64,000 nucleotides of DNA from Cylicocyclus nassatus (Eukaryota; Nematoda; Chromadorea; Rhabditida; Strongylidae), in the NCBI GenBank assembly GCA_958299035.1, contig CATQJL010000223.1:1730359-1794358 (forward strand), in the 5' to 3' direction. Below are positions 54,040 to 64,000 of this stretch, piece by piece (position 1 is the first letter of the stretch; each line of letters begins with the position of its first letter). The position numbers and the translations under genes were made by a program. Under the pieces are notes generated by a model. It saw nothing but the letters and a program-made list of their open reading frames with translations, had not been told where the DNA came from and searched no databases.

Positions 54040-56066
54040 TCCCTGGAGGAAATTGGTAGAAGGCCATCTTTGCAAGGAATAGCTGCGTTTCGTGGAGGAT
54101 TTCACTTAACCGCCAGAAATCGAAGTTCACGAGCTTGTACTCTGGAAAGCCCAGTCGTTTGAGAAAAGCAAGAAGCGATTTGGTTTCGAGAGCAAGAGGC
54201 TCAGGGCCTCTTAGCGAATAGATATGTTTGCAAAGAATACAACTGTTTCATGGAAAGTTTTCATTGCTGACAAAAAAATCTTCTCTTGGAAACATTTGAT
54301 TAAACCCTACTTTTGCCCTTAAAAAGAGTAGAGTGATCGAGCTGACTGCGCGAAAGGAATATTCCCTAGAGAAAAGATGTTTTGGCAAGGAGTACCCTCT
54401 TTTCATAGAAAATTTAGACTTTATCGGAGAAAAAATCCAATTGGGAGCATGTGCTTTGAAAACCCCTTTTTTGTCTCTAAAAAGATCTTCGCAAGGAATA
54501 ACGTTCCATAGAAAAAAGTCTAGCGGCTATTAGCAGAAAGGTACTTTTGCTAAATTTCATCCCAAAAATTTCCACTTAACTTGGCAAAATTCAATCTTAG
54601 GAGCATGTGGTCAAAAATCTTACCTCTTTACCTAAACAGAGAAGCAATGAGCAAGTTTTGACAACGCGGTACCAAAAAGCTCAGCTGTTTTTAGCAAAAA
54701 GATATAATCAAGGAATAGCCCCTTTCATAAGGAAACGCTAGGAGCCATTTAGCGAAAAAACGCTTTCGCAAGGAATACCTTTGTTTTATAGAAAATTTCC
54801 ACTCAATATCTGGCAAAATCCATCTTGGGAGCATGTGCTCTATGAGTACCTTACTCCTGTCTCCGAAGAGAGGAGCAGTGAGCGAGCCTTGGTCCTTTTG
54901 GAAAGTCATCCAAGGTTTTTTCAAAAAGATGCTTTCGCAAAGAATACCTCTGTTTCTTGAGAAAAAAACTCAGCGGCTTTCAGCAGGAACACAATTGAGC
55001 AATCGAGGTTTATATTTCACTTAATCTGGCAAAAAATTCTATCTTAAGAGCATGTTTCAAGATTGTGCTTCTGGACCTAAACAGGCAAGCAATGAGCAAG
55101 CTTTGGCCTTAAGGGAAGAAGAGCTCAGGGGCTTCTAGCTGGTATTTTCGTAGAGACTACCTCGTTTTATATAAATTTCTACGATTCGGCAAAAAATTTG
55201 ATTTTGGGATGTGTTAAAATTTAGTTTTTCAAACAAGAGCTCCACTTTTGAAAGCAGGTGCTCAACAAATTCCCTACTTCTGCCCCTTAACAGAAAAGCC
55301 GTAAGCAAGCTTTGGCTTCACAGCAGGAAAAAGCTTAGGGGCTTTTAGCAAAGAGGTATCTTTTCATGAAAGTGCAATTGTTTCATAGAAAAAAGCTCAG
55401 CGGCTTTAATCAAAAAGATATTTCCGCAGAGATCATCTTCGTTTCATAAGAAATTTCCACTTAACCTGGCGAAAAAGAATTTCTGTGAGCATGTGTGAAA
55501 AACCCCTTCTGAATGAAAAAGTTCAGGAACTTCCAGCAAAAAGATTTTCCCGCAAAGAACTTTTCTGACAAGAAATTTACTTTTGAGACATTTTTGCCAA
55601 CAATGTCTGTGCTAGAAGATTACTGGTTGAATAAAAGGCAAGTACTCGTCCAGGGCAGAACAATTTCCAAAAACATCCTTTTCTTAAAGATTTTTCACGA
55701 TACTCAATGAGAAATCTACGTTTGGCATCCGCTGGTGGAATCCATTTTTCTACCTTTGCTCCTAAAAAAGAAAGAAAAGGGCAAAAAAGCTTGTGAAAGA
55801 TACGAATAAGTTTTTCCACTCCAACAAGCCTCTTCCCTGCTCTTGTAAGAACACCCTGCTTTTGCTTTCAAAAGAGATATGATGAATCGAACTAGGTCTC
55901 GCTGGCAGAAAAGACCAGGGACTCAGTGCGACAGAACACTTTTCTTAACAACTATGTTGAAAACTTTGCCGAAAGATACTTTTGACCTTTTCTACTTTGT
56001 GAACATCCTACTTTAGATTCTGAAAGGGAAAAGAGCAGGGGCAGACTTGGTCCCGCTTGCAAGAAA
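54040..56066 (+). repeat. Degenerate satellite, left block
   Basis: Phrases such as TTTCCACTTAACCTGGCAAA, GGGAGCATGTGCT, GAGCAATGAGCAAGCTTTGG and CTCAGGGGCTTTTAGCAAAA recur every 150-280 bp to about 55560. Beyond that a related unit with CTTTGCCGAAAGATACTTTT and GGTCTCGCTGGCAGAAAAGA takes over. Many 60-80-codon frames arise from it and are not genes. Confidence 0.75.
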
Positions 56067-56151
56067 GACCATAAAAATATGCGACTTGTCCGTTGCTGAT
56101 CGATTTTTTTCTATCGGTGCCTCTTCTGGATTGATTGATCAAAAACAAATT

Positions 56152-56781
56152 ATGCCACCTAAAACTAGGAAGAGCGCATCTGGAACCCAGTCAGCTTATG
56201 CGTCTGTCGATGCTGGGAATCAGACCTGTGATTCTGAGTTTTTAAGTCTGTCCATTGCAGACTTGATAACTGGGATCAGGGATTGAAACAATGACCCCGT
56301 AATCGATAGACTGTTGAGTCCTCTGTGTGAGAAACTACCGATAGCGGCTCGCGGTGACATCGATTCGGAGAAACGGAGTCGAAGCATCGTGGTAAGTGGC
56401 ATCCCTGAAGCGGATGAGCAGCTTCAGTTTTATCAAAGGTGTCTTCAGCTAGAAAACACCGTTGGTGAAGCACTGGATATTATGAAAGTTGAATGCAGGC
56501 CTATCGAGTTGTATCGATTAGGAAAGCCTAACCCTTCCCGCCCCAGGCTGGTGAAGTGTGTTCTTCCTTCTCGATACTACTGGCAGCTTGCACTGTCTAA
56601 TGCTCGGCTGCTTAGAAATAGTAGCTACTCTAACATTTATGTTAGGCGGAGCATAACGACAGAAGAGAGGGCTCGAGACTTTGCTCTCAGGCAACAAGCC
56701 CGAGAGCGTAATAAGGGCATGGCCACCCGTGAGTGGGTGGTATATCGCAATGAGTTTGTCCACGTACAGGCATCCCCGTAG
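56152..56781 (+). pseudogene. LINE ORF1 (nucleic-acid-binding Gag-like protein)
   Basis: The frame opens at 56152 (MPPKTRKSASGTQSAYASVD), meets one TGA at 56284-56286 (after ITGIRD) and continues in the same frame to 56781. After the stop it reads KRSRSIVVSGIPEADEQ, YRLGKPNPSRPRLVKCVLPS, NIYVRRSITTEERARDFALR and GMATREWVVYRNEF, the conserved core of ORF1 from nematode CR1-type LINEs, which coats the RNA for transposition. The same TGA is present in the inverted copy. Confidence 0.85.
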
Positions 56782-56838
56782 AAGCTCGGAAAACCTCTGG
56801 AATGGCATGATAAGACTGACTCTCTACAGATATCACTT

Positions 56839-57500
56839 ATGAACTCCCGTGGTCTTGTAAACAAATTGAACCTTTTGCACGCCTTCATTTACGAACATAA
56901 ACCAAATTTGATTTTTGTTACTGAATCATGGCTCAATGCAAGAATACTTGACCCTGAAATTGTGGCTGGTATACCTTATGATTTGCATAGAAGTGATCGA
57001 GAGAACCGCAAAGGTCGAAGCGTCTGATTCAAGATGCACCAACATTGAGTTGAATTTGCTGTCAGGTGTGCTGATTGTTACTACTGCGAACTAACAGTCC
57101 TTACGTTTACTATTTATTGCGATATATCGCCCACCTTCCTCTGGTAGAGATGATGATGATAAGTTGATGGATGTGATAAGCTCCTACGTTACGCTTCGAC
57201 CATGATGAAACTATAATTCTCGGTGATTTCAATCTACAAATAGATTAGGTGACAGTGAAAGCTGCCAATAGTACTTCTTCGTCGTTTCCGAACTACTTTC
57301 AAATCATGAGCAATTCGTTTCTTATCCTACGTACGGTGACCATGTCCTTGATTTGGTTTCTCTCCTGCCGCCCAGATTGCTAATGTAAACGTTCTCTCAC
57401 CACTTGGCTTTTCGGATCATAGGATAGTTCAGTTTGAAATCATGGGCGTGGGGCCATGGGTTTGCCATCTCTTCCACTACCAGATTTTTCTAGAGTGGAT
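56839..57500 (+). pseudogene. LINE ORF2, APE-type endonuclease domain
   Basis: MNSRGLVNKLNLLHAFIYEH then FVTESWLN and RSDRENRKGRS form the N-terminal part. After frameshifts near 57020-57230 the motifs IYRPPSS, IILGDFNLQID (the GDFN motif) and GFSDHRIVQFE (the catalytic SDH motif) remain readable. This domain nicks target DNA for target-primed reverse transcription. At least three frame changes and an in-frame stop after LQID inactivate it. Confidence 0.85.
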
Positions 57501-57599
57501 TACAAGGCACCTAAACGAATTTCTTTCAAATATTGATTGGCTTGCACAGTTCAATTAATATGAGACATCTTCGGAAGTTTACCGTAGATTTCGCAGGAT

Positions 57600-59780
57600 A
57601 ATCTATTCCGCCCTTGGCATGTTTATTACGATGAGATATTCACACGAAACCGTTATGAACTTACCGTCTCATATATTTGCATGGAATATGCAAAAATGTC
57701 GCTTTTTTAATAGATTGCATGATCCATTGTACCATCCTTTGTACAAGAAAGTGTGCCAAGATATTGAATTCTATATGGAAGAGTTACTTGCTAATCGTGA
57801 GCGAAATCTTGCAACAAAAGTATCGGCTCGAAAACTGTATCGGTATATCAATTCCAAAATGAAAGCCAGTGCCACACTTCCCATCTTGAAGATCTGTCGG
57901 AAATTTCTCATTTTACTGATGCTGATAAAGCCAGAACCCTAGGCACTTACTTTGCAAGTGTTTTTACTAATGATAATGATCATGAATTCCCTGCACCTGG
58001 CAATACTGCAATGCCAAAGAGCCATCGTAGTTGTCTATACTTTGAGCCATCAGAAGTCTTCAAGTTTCTGAGGAAGCTAAAGTCGTCCACCACAGAAACT
58101 TAAGATGACATCCCTCCCATTGTTTATAAAAGATTGCAGCTTTTCTGTCGATCCCGCTGGCACATATTTTCAATATCTCTATGCTACTAGGTGAGGTGCC
58201 GGACTTATGGAAGCATGCCCTGGTGGCTGATGTCCCAAAGATCCAAGGAGCTAAGTTGATTAGTGATTATCGACCAATTAGTCATCTACCAGCGTCATCT
58301 AAAGTCATGGGAAAAATTATAAGAGATAGACTGTTGTCATGGCTCAACAAAATGCATTTGATCCCACCTGAGCAGCATGGCTTCATTAGCGGTGCCTCTA
58401 CTACGACTAACCTTGTTGATAGTACCTACGATTGAATGCTAGCTTTGAACTACCGAAATTCTGTAGATGTGCTTTATATTGATCTGTCTAAGGCATTTGA
58501 CAGAGTCAGCCACGGTAAACTGCTACTCAAGTTGAAGGCACTAGGCATAGACGGCTCTTTGCTCGACTGGTTTGCCTCATATCTTCACAACCGTTTTATG
58601 ACAGTCAAGGTTCGCAGTAAGTTATCGCATGCATATAGTTGTGCAAGTGGTGTTCCGCAAGGGGCAGTGTTGTCGACTCTATTTTTTCTGATATATACAC
58701 TCAATCTACCTCGAAGACTTCAAACCTCCTCTAATAAAAAAGTGCAGATGTATGGTGATGATATCAAAATATACGGTATATATAGTCTTGAAGATCAATC
58801 GCAGGTTCACTCAGCATTGCAACAGTCGCTTACACAGTTGGTCACTTGGGCTGATCAATGGGATTTACACATCCTACAAGGAGGTTTTTTCGGTCAAAAG
58901 GGCCTTTTCACATGACACTGATATGACTATAAAGAGCGTCAAATGCTGATTCCAAATCTGTCTTCATTATCTGTCGAGCGCCTCCAGACGTCGAATTATG
59001 AGCGTTTTTTGAGTTGAGAAATTGAATGCATAATTAGGACGATATTCGTCAGAATTGCTTAAATGGTCCAAAGTTGATTATCAAATTATCTGAACAACAC
59101 CTTCTGTCCAAAGAACTCATACTTAACACTGCTCTATTTGAGCGCTGAGAAGACCGTAAAATTTTATTTTACTTAGATTATGCTTTCATTCTTCGCACCA
59201 AAAAAATATTCATAACTCAGCACGCAGAAACGCTCGGCAGGTAATCAAATCAGATTTGGAATCAGCGTTTGATGCTCTTCGAAGTGGTATAAAACTCATT
59301 TCGAAAGGCCACTTCGACTAATCGGACCTCTCTCGCTAGTAAAAGTTTTGTTCTGCATATGGGTGACCTGTTTGCAGGCACTTACGTGGTTGGTGGCACT
59401 GCTTTGAGGGTGTGTTGCTCAGCTAGAGATTTAGGAGTGATCATTGATTCAAGGCTTAGATTTACTGAGCAGGTGGACGCTATTGTAAAGAGAGCTTACT
59501 CTTCCTTGTTCTTACTTTTCCAAAGTGTAAAAATTAACTCTTCTCTTCTGACGCGTCTTTATGACTCTTGTTCGTCCACACCTGGAATATTGTTCCCAAG
59601 TGTGGAATCCTACTAGAAGGAAGAACATTTGTAAGCTTGAAAAGGTACAAAAAACCTTTACACGTCTTTTGAACGCATTTCTTCCAAAAGTGTCCCACCT
59701 GCTTATAAGTATATACGGTTAAAAAAAGCTTACTCTCTGAAGCTTTCTTATCGCCGTAATATCTCTGATCTTGTTTTCTG
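57600..59780 (+). pseudogene. LINE ORF2, reverse transcriptase domain, MITE-disrupted
   Basis: A linker (LYRYINSKMKASATLP) leads to FPAPGNTA-type sequence and the RT core: WKHALVADVPKIQG, SDYRPISHLPASSKVMGKII, FIDS-equivalent YIDLSKAFDRVSHGKLLLKL, SGVPQGAVLSTLFFLIY and the catalytic box MYGDDIKIY (normally FADD; the first position reads Y/G here but both Asp remain). An in-frame TGA separates two RT segments at 58433-58435, where Trp would be expected. The frame is then broken at 58881 by a palindromic MITE and resumes with SFVLHMGD, GGTALRV and ARDLGVIIDS. Confidence 0.88.
58881..59330. mobile_element. Family A palindromic MITE inserted in the LINE reverse transcriptase
   Basis: Left GAGGTTTTTTCGGTC...GCTGATTCCAAATCTG pairs with right CAGATTTGGAATCAGC...CGGACCTC. 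The interior (GCGCCTCCAGACGTCGAATT) matches the family at 112-574. RT coding resumes immediately after, which fixes the insertion borders to within a few bases. Confidence 0.8.
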
Positions 59781-60312
59781 TTTCCAAGTGCTCAAAGGGG
59801 AGATCAGACTAAAAGCTAGTAAGAACTGGATATTTATGCCAGCTAGTCAAAAATTGGGAGGTTTCAACTTACATTATGCCAAGATCATGAAACACAAGAG
59901 GGAGAAAATGTACAACAACATATTTGGATTGAGAACCTTTTTTTATCAAGGACATTTCTACTTGAAATTTGTCAGACCTATTCATTGGGGAGTTAGGTTG
60001 GTGGACACCCAGCTAAACCAATACCCTCGCTTGAACCGCTCCGATTACCCTTGAACGATAGCAGTCCCCACTGTTATTCACCTGGCATTCCAATTCATAT
60101 ATAGCCGTATAATTTACTCGCATTTGAATGCATCTTTTTTTCGTTGCTGTGGGTACACTATCCCATGCTTTCTTTTGCTCAACTCGTCGAAGTACGAGCT
60201 TTCTTTGTTGTTCTTTGAATGTCTAGGACGACTGGCCCCACGCTAACAGTTTTTGCATAGTTTAAATGGTACACCTTGAGTGTAAAGATAAAGATAAAAA
60301 TAAAAGAAAGAC
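59781..60312 (+). pseudogene. LINE ORF2 C-terminus and 3' UTR
   Basis: The segment LKGEIRLKASKNWIFMPASQ to HWGVRLVDTQ, ending at 60054, is a typical CR1-type C-terminal tail. About 225 bases of 3' UTR follow, ending in repeated AAAGATAAAGATAAAAATAA. Confidence 0.75.
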
Positions 60313-61082
60313 ACTTCTTTGGCAATTCTTAGGCTTAAGAAACTTTGCCGAAAGATCTTTCAAAACTATGGGAACACCCTACTTTTGCCTCTGAAAAGCA
60401 AAGAGCAAGGACCTGGTCTTGCTGGCAGAAATACCAGCGACTTCATAGGATACGCGGCAGTACATTTTTTCAACAATTGCCATGCTCAAAAATTTTGCCG
60501 AAAGATAGTTTGACGCTTTGTCTAAAAACATCCTAGTTTTGACTTTGAAAGAGAAAAGAGCAGGTCAGACTTGGTCTCGCTGGCATATAAAGGACTCTAT
60601 GCGGTAAGGCACTTTTCTATAATTTCCTAAGCTTTAGATATAAATTTCAAAGAACTTCGCAGAAAGATACTTTTGAGGTCGCCTATTCTAGAAACACCTT
60701 GCTTTTGCCCTTGAAAAAGAAATGCATGGCAAATTTGGTCTCTCTAGCAGAAAAGAGCAGGAAATTCATGTAACAGGACATTTTTTCTAAAGCGATTCTC
60801 AGGCTTACCTATGCCGAAGGATAATTTTAAGATTTTTTATTCTGGGATGTCCTACTTTGCCTCGAAAAAAGAAGAAAGCAGGGCAAACTGCTGGCAGAAT
60901 AGACCAGGGACTTTATGCGATAGGACACTTTTCTAGGAACTCCCACGCTTCACAAATAAATTTCAAAAAACCATGCTTTTGACATTCTTCACCCTAAGAA
61001 CATCCTAATTTTGCCTTCAAAAAGGAAAATAGCAGGGCGAACTTTGTCTCACTGGAAGAAAAGACCAGAGACTCTGGCTCTT
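60313..61082 (+). repeat. Degenerate satellite, right block
   Basis: About five units of roughly 150-165 bp carry AACTTTGCCGAAAGATA, CATCCTACTTTTGCCT, GGTCTCGCTGGCAGAAAAG and GATAGGACACTTTTCT. They are the same as the unit preceding the LINE, so the LINE landed inside this array. Confidence 0.8.
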
Positions 61083-61156
61083 TGGCATTGCAGTATTGCC
61101 AGGTGCAGGGAATTCATGATCATCATCATTAGTAAAATCACTTGCAAAGTAAGTGC

Positions 61157-62260
61157 CTAGGGTTCTGGCTTTATCAGCATCAGTAAAATGAGAAATTTCC
61201 GACAGATCTTCAAGATGGGAAGTGTGGCACTGGCTTTCATTTTGGAATTGATATACCGATACAGTTTTCGAGCCGATACTTTTGTTGCAAGATTTCGCTC
61301 ACGATTAGCAAGTAACTCTTCCATATAGAATTCAACATCTTGGCACACTTTCTTGTACAAAGGATGGTACAATGGATCATGCAATCTATTAAAAAAGCGA
61401 CATTTTTGCATATTCCATGCAAATATATGAGACGGTAAGTTCATAACGGTTTCGTGTGAATATCTCATCGTAATAAACATGCCAAGGGCGGAATAGATTA
61501 TCCTGCGAAATCTACGGTAAACTTCTGAAGATGTCTCATATTAATTGAACTGTGCAAGCCAATCAATATTTGAAAGAAATTCGTTTAGGTGCCTTGTAAT
61601 CCACTCTAGAAAAATCTGGTAGTGGAAGAGATGGCAAACCCATGGCCCCACGCCCATGATTTCAAACTGAACTATCCTATGATCCGAAAAGCCAAGTGGT
61701 GAGAGAACGTTTACATTAGCAATCTGGGCGGCAGGAGAGAAACCAAATCAAGGACATGGTCACCGTACGTAGGATAAGAAACGAATTGCTCATGATTTGA
61801 AAGTAGTTCGGAAACGACGAAGAAGTACTATTGGCAGCTTTCACTGTCACCTAATCTATTTGTAGATTGAAATCACCGAGAATTATAGTTTCATCATGGT
61901 CGAAGCGTAACGTAGGAGCTTATCACATCCATCAACTTATCATCATCATCTCTACCAGAGGAAGATGGGCGATATATCGCAATAAATAGTAAACGTAAGG
62001 ACTGTTAGTTCGCAGTAGTAACAATCAGCACACCTGACAGCAAATTCAACTCAATGTTGGTGCATCTTGAATCAGACGCTTCGACCTTTGCGGTTCTCTC
62101 GATCACTTCTATGCAAATCATAAGGTATACCAGCCACAATTTCAGAGTCAAGTATTCTTGCATTGAGCCATGATTCAGTAACAAAAATCAAATTTGGTTT
62201 ATGTTCGTAAATGAAGGCGTGCAAAAGGTTCAATTTGTTTACAAGACCACGGGAGTTCAT
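61157..62260 (-). pseudogene. Second LINE ORF2 5' part (endonuclease and linker), inverted and truncated
   Basis: It carries MNSRGLVNKLNLLHAFIYEH, the broken GDFN and SDH region and the LYRYINSKMK linker, and ends before the RT core at the duplication border (61083). The frameshifts are the same as in the left copy. Confidence 0.8.
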
Positions 62261-62317
62261 AAGTGATATCTGTAGAGAGTCAGTCTTATCATGCCATTCC
62301 AGAAGTTTTCCGAGCTT

Positions 62318-62947
62318 CTACGGGGATGCCTGTACGTGGACAAACTCATTGCGATATACCACCCACTCACGGGTGGCCATGCCCTTATTACGCTCTCGGG
62401 CTTGTTGCCTGAGAGCAAAGTCTCGAGCCCTCTCTTCTATCGTTATGCTCCGCCTAACATAAATGTTAGAGTAGCTACTATTTCTAAGCAGCCGAGCATT
62501 AGACAGTGCAAGCTGCCAGTAGTATCGAGAAGGAAGAACACACTTCACCAGCCTGGGGCGGGAAGGGTTAGGCTTTCCTAATCGATACAACTCGATAGGC
62601 CTGCATTCAACTTTCATAATATCCAGTGCTTCACCAACGGTGTTTTCTAGCTGAATACACCTTTGATAAAACTGAAGCTGCTCATCCGCTTCAGGGATGC
62701 CACTTACCACGATGCTTCGACTCCGTTTCTCCGAATCGATGTCACCGCGAGCCGCTATCGGTAGTTTCTCACACAGAGGACTCAACAGTCTATCGATTAC
62801 GGGGTCATTGTTTCAATCCCTGATCCCAGTTATCAAGTCTGCAATGGACAGACTTAAAAACTCAGAATCACAGGTCTGATTCCCAGCATCGACAGACGCA
62901 TAAGCTGACTGGGTTCCAGATGCGCTCTTCCTAGTTTTAGGTGGCAT
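62318..62947 (-). pseudogene. Second LINE ORF1 copy, inverted
   Basis: It is the mirror copy of 56152-56781 with the same premature TGA and two residue changes (QRCIQLE, SITIEERA). It is part of the duplicated arm and not an independent insertion. Confidence 0.85.
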
Positions 62948-63825
62948 AATTTGTTTTTGATCAATCAATCCAGAAGAGGCACCGATAGAAAAAAATCGAT
63001 CAGCAACGGACAAGTCGCATATTTTTATGGTCTTTCTTGCAAGCGGGACCAAGTCTGCCCCTGCTCTTTTCCCTTTCAGAATCTAAAGTAGGATGTTCAC
63101 AAAGTAGAAAAGGTCAAAAGTATCTTTCGGCAAAGTTTTCAACATAGTTGTTAAGAAAAGTGTTCTGTCGCACTGAGTCCCTGGTCTTTTCTGCCAGCGA
63201 GACCTAGTTCGATTCATCATATCTCTTTTGAAAGCAAAAGCAGGGTGTTCTTACAAGAGCAGGGAAGAGGCTTGTTGGAGTGGAAAAACTTATTCGTATC
63301 TTTCACAAGCTTTTTTGCCCTTTTCTTTCTTTTTTAGGAGCAAAGGTAGAAAAATGGATTCCACCAGCGGATGCCAAACGTAGATTTCTCATTGAGTATC
63401 GTGAAAAATCTTTAAGAAAAGGATGTTTTTGGAAATTGTTCTGCCCTGGACGAGTACTTGCCTTTTATTCAACCAGTAATCTTCTAGCACAGACATTGTT
63501 GGCAAAAATGTCTCAAAAGTAAATTTCTTGTCAGAAAAGTTCTTTGCGGGAAAATCTTTTTGCTGGAAGTTCCTGAACTTTTTCATTCAGAAGGGGTTTT
63601 TCACACATGCTCACAGAAATTCTTTTTCGCCAGGTTAAGTGGAAATTTCTTATGAAACGAAGATGATCTCTGCGGAAATATCTTTCTGATTAAAGCCGCT
63701 AAGCTTTCTATGAAACAATTGCACTTTCATGAAAAGATGCCTCTTTGCAAGAAGCCACTAAGCTTTTTTCCGCCTGTGAGGCCAAAGCTTGCTTACGGCT
63801 TTTCTGTTAAGGGGCAGTAGTAATA

Positions 63826-64000
63826 TATTAGTTGTCCCAAAAGTTCTTGCGCCGAATTTTCAAAAAATCATAACTTCCTTGAGACTCGACGGATTTTCTT
63901 GAATTTTATCTTTTCGAAAGAGGAAGCCTTCCTCTTTACACAGGTATTTTTACCATGAATAGGCATTAGACAGGCCGAGAAATAGAAACAGTTGAAGGAA
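63826..64000 (+). mobile_element. Left end of a GTTGTCCCAAAAG-family MITE, cut by window edge
   Basis: TTAGTTGTCCCAAAAGTTCT, then CGCCGAATTTTCAAA and GAATAGGCATTAGACAGG, match the start of the element at 1553. It begins just outside the right arm of the inverted duplication. Confidence 0.8.

Larger units (their letters stand above)
55281..58023 (+). repeat. Left arm of an inverted segmental duplication
   Basis: It matches the complement of 61083-63823 over about 2.74 kb with few substitutions. It contains 0.79 kb of satellite plus the first 1.96 kb of the LINE, so its borders do not coincide with element ends. Confidence 0.95.
56067..60312 (+). mobile_element. CR1-like non-LTR retrotransposon (full-length, inactivated)
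   Basis: The element starts within the satellite, where GGCAGAAAAGACCA is replaced by new sequence, and ends at an A-rich tail (GTAAAGATAAAGATAAAAAT) before satellite resumes. It carries ORF1, an APE-type endonuclease, a reverse transcriptase and a C-terminal domain in the usual order. An in-frame stop in ORF1, several frameshifts in ORF2 and a MITE inserted in RT make it non-functional. Confidence 0.88.
61083..63823 (-). repeat. Right arm of the inverted segmental duplication
   Basis: This is the complement of 55281-58023. It carries a second, truncated copy of the LINE 5' half (to about 63032) and satellite beyond. Protein-level differences from the left copy are few: L/I and T/I in ORF1, P/S in the endonuclease, I/V in the linker. 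Confidence 0.95.

Noticed and set aside
54040..55560. Many 60-80-codon frames
   Set aside because: All are translations of the degenerate satellite in varying frames.

Overview
The window looks like repeat-rich accessory DNA from a nematode, most likely a rhabditid/strongylid (clade V) worm. This is inferred from three things. Introns are very short (about 40-60 bases) with TTTCAG-type acceptors. The RTE and CR1-like retrotransposon proteins resemble nematode lineages. There is a worm-style matrix metalloproteinase with no visible hemopexin domain. Another small invertebrate genome is not excluded. No rRNA, tRNA or CRISPR was seen.

Layout. 0-15 kb is almost entirely palindromic repeats. The main one is a 10.7-kb inverted repeat (2157-6954 against 7998-12817) built of MITEs nested inside MITEs, whose right arm runs straight into a 500-base assembly gap (12818-13317). 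15-28 kb holds dispersed repeats, a perfect 34-bp hairpin, two TTAA-flanked MITEs, a tandem duplication holding a palindromic MITE that itself holds a solo LTR, and an RTE retrotransposon relic. 28-45.8 kb is the gene-bearing part. It has an unidentified multi-exon gene (29.1-32.1 kb), a fragmentary minus-strand gene (32.36-32.89 kb), a short signal-peptide gene (35.2 kb), a small membrane-protein gene (41 kb), a small TATA-driven ORF (43.3 kb) and a matrix metalloproteinase gene on the minus strand (44.06-45.78 kb). A second TATA-driven ORF lies on the opposite strand inside a metalloproteinase intron. Short MITEs with GGCC-type ends are scattered through this stretch. 46.4-51.5 kb returns to palindromic MITEs, including a head-to-tail array of four units of about 670 bp. 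53.0-53.8 kb carries a BEL/Pao gag fragment between 41-bp inverted repeats. 54-64 kb is a degenerate satellite that received a CR1-like LINE. The LINE's 5' half plus its satellite flank was then duplicated in inverted orientation (55281-58023 against 61083-63823).

How the parts relate. The host genes appear independent of each other. The strongest functional statements are the metalloproteinase (zinc site and Met-turn visible, three splice junctions in phase) and the LINE (ORF1, endonuclease and reverse transcriptase motifs). The two small TATA genes share the same core-promoter geometry and very short 3' ends. Most of the rest reflects transposition, nested insertion and inverted duplication. 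All reading is by eye. Exon chains and percent identities are not computed.
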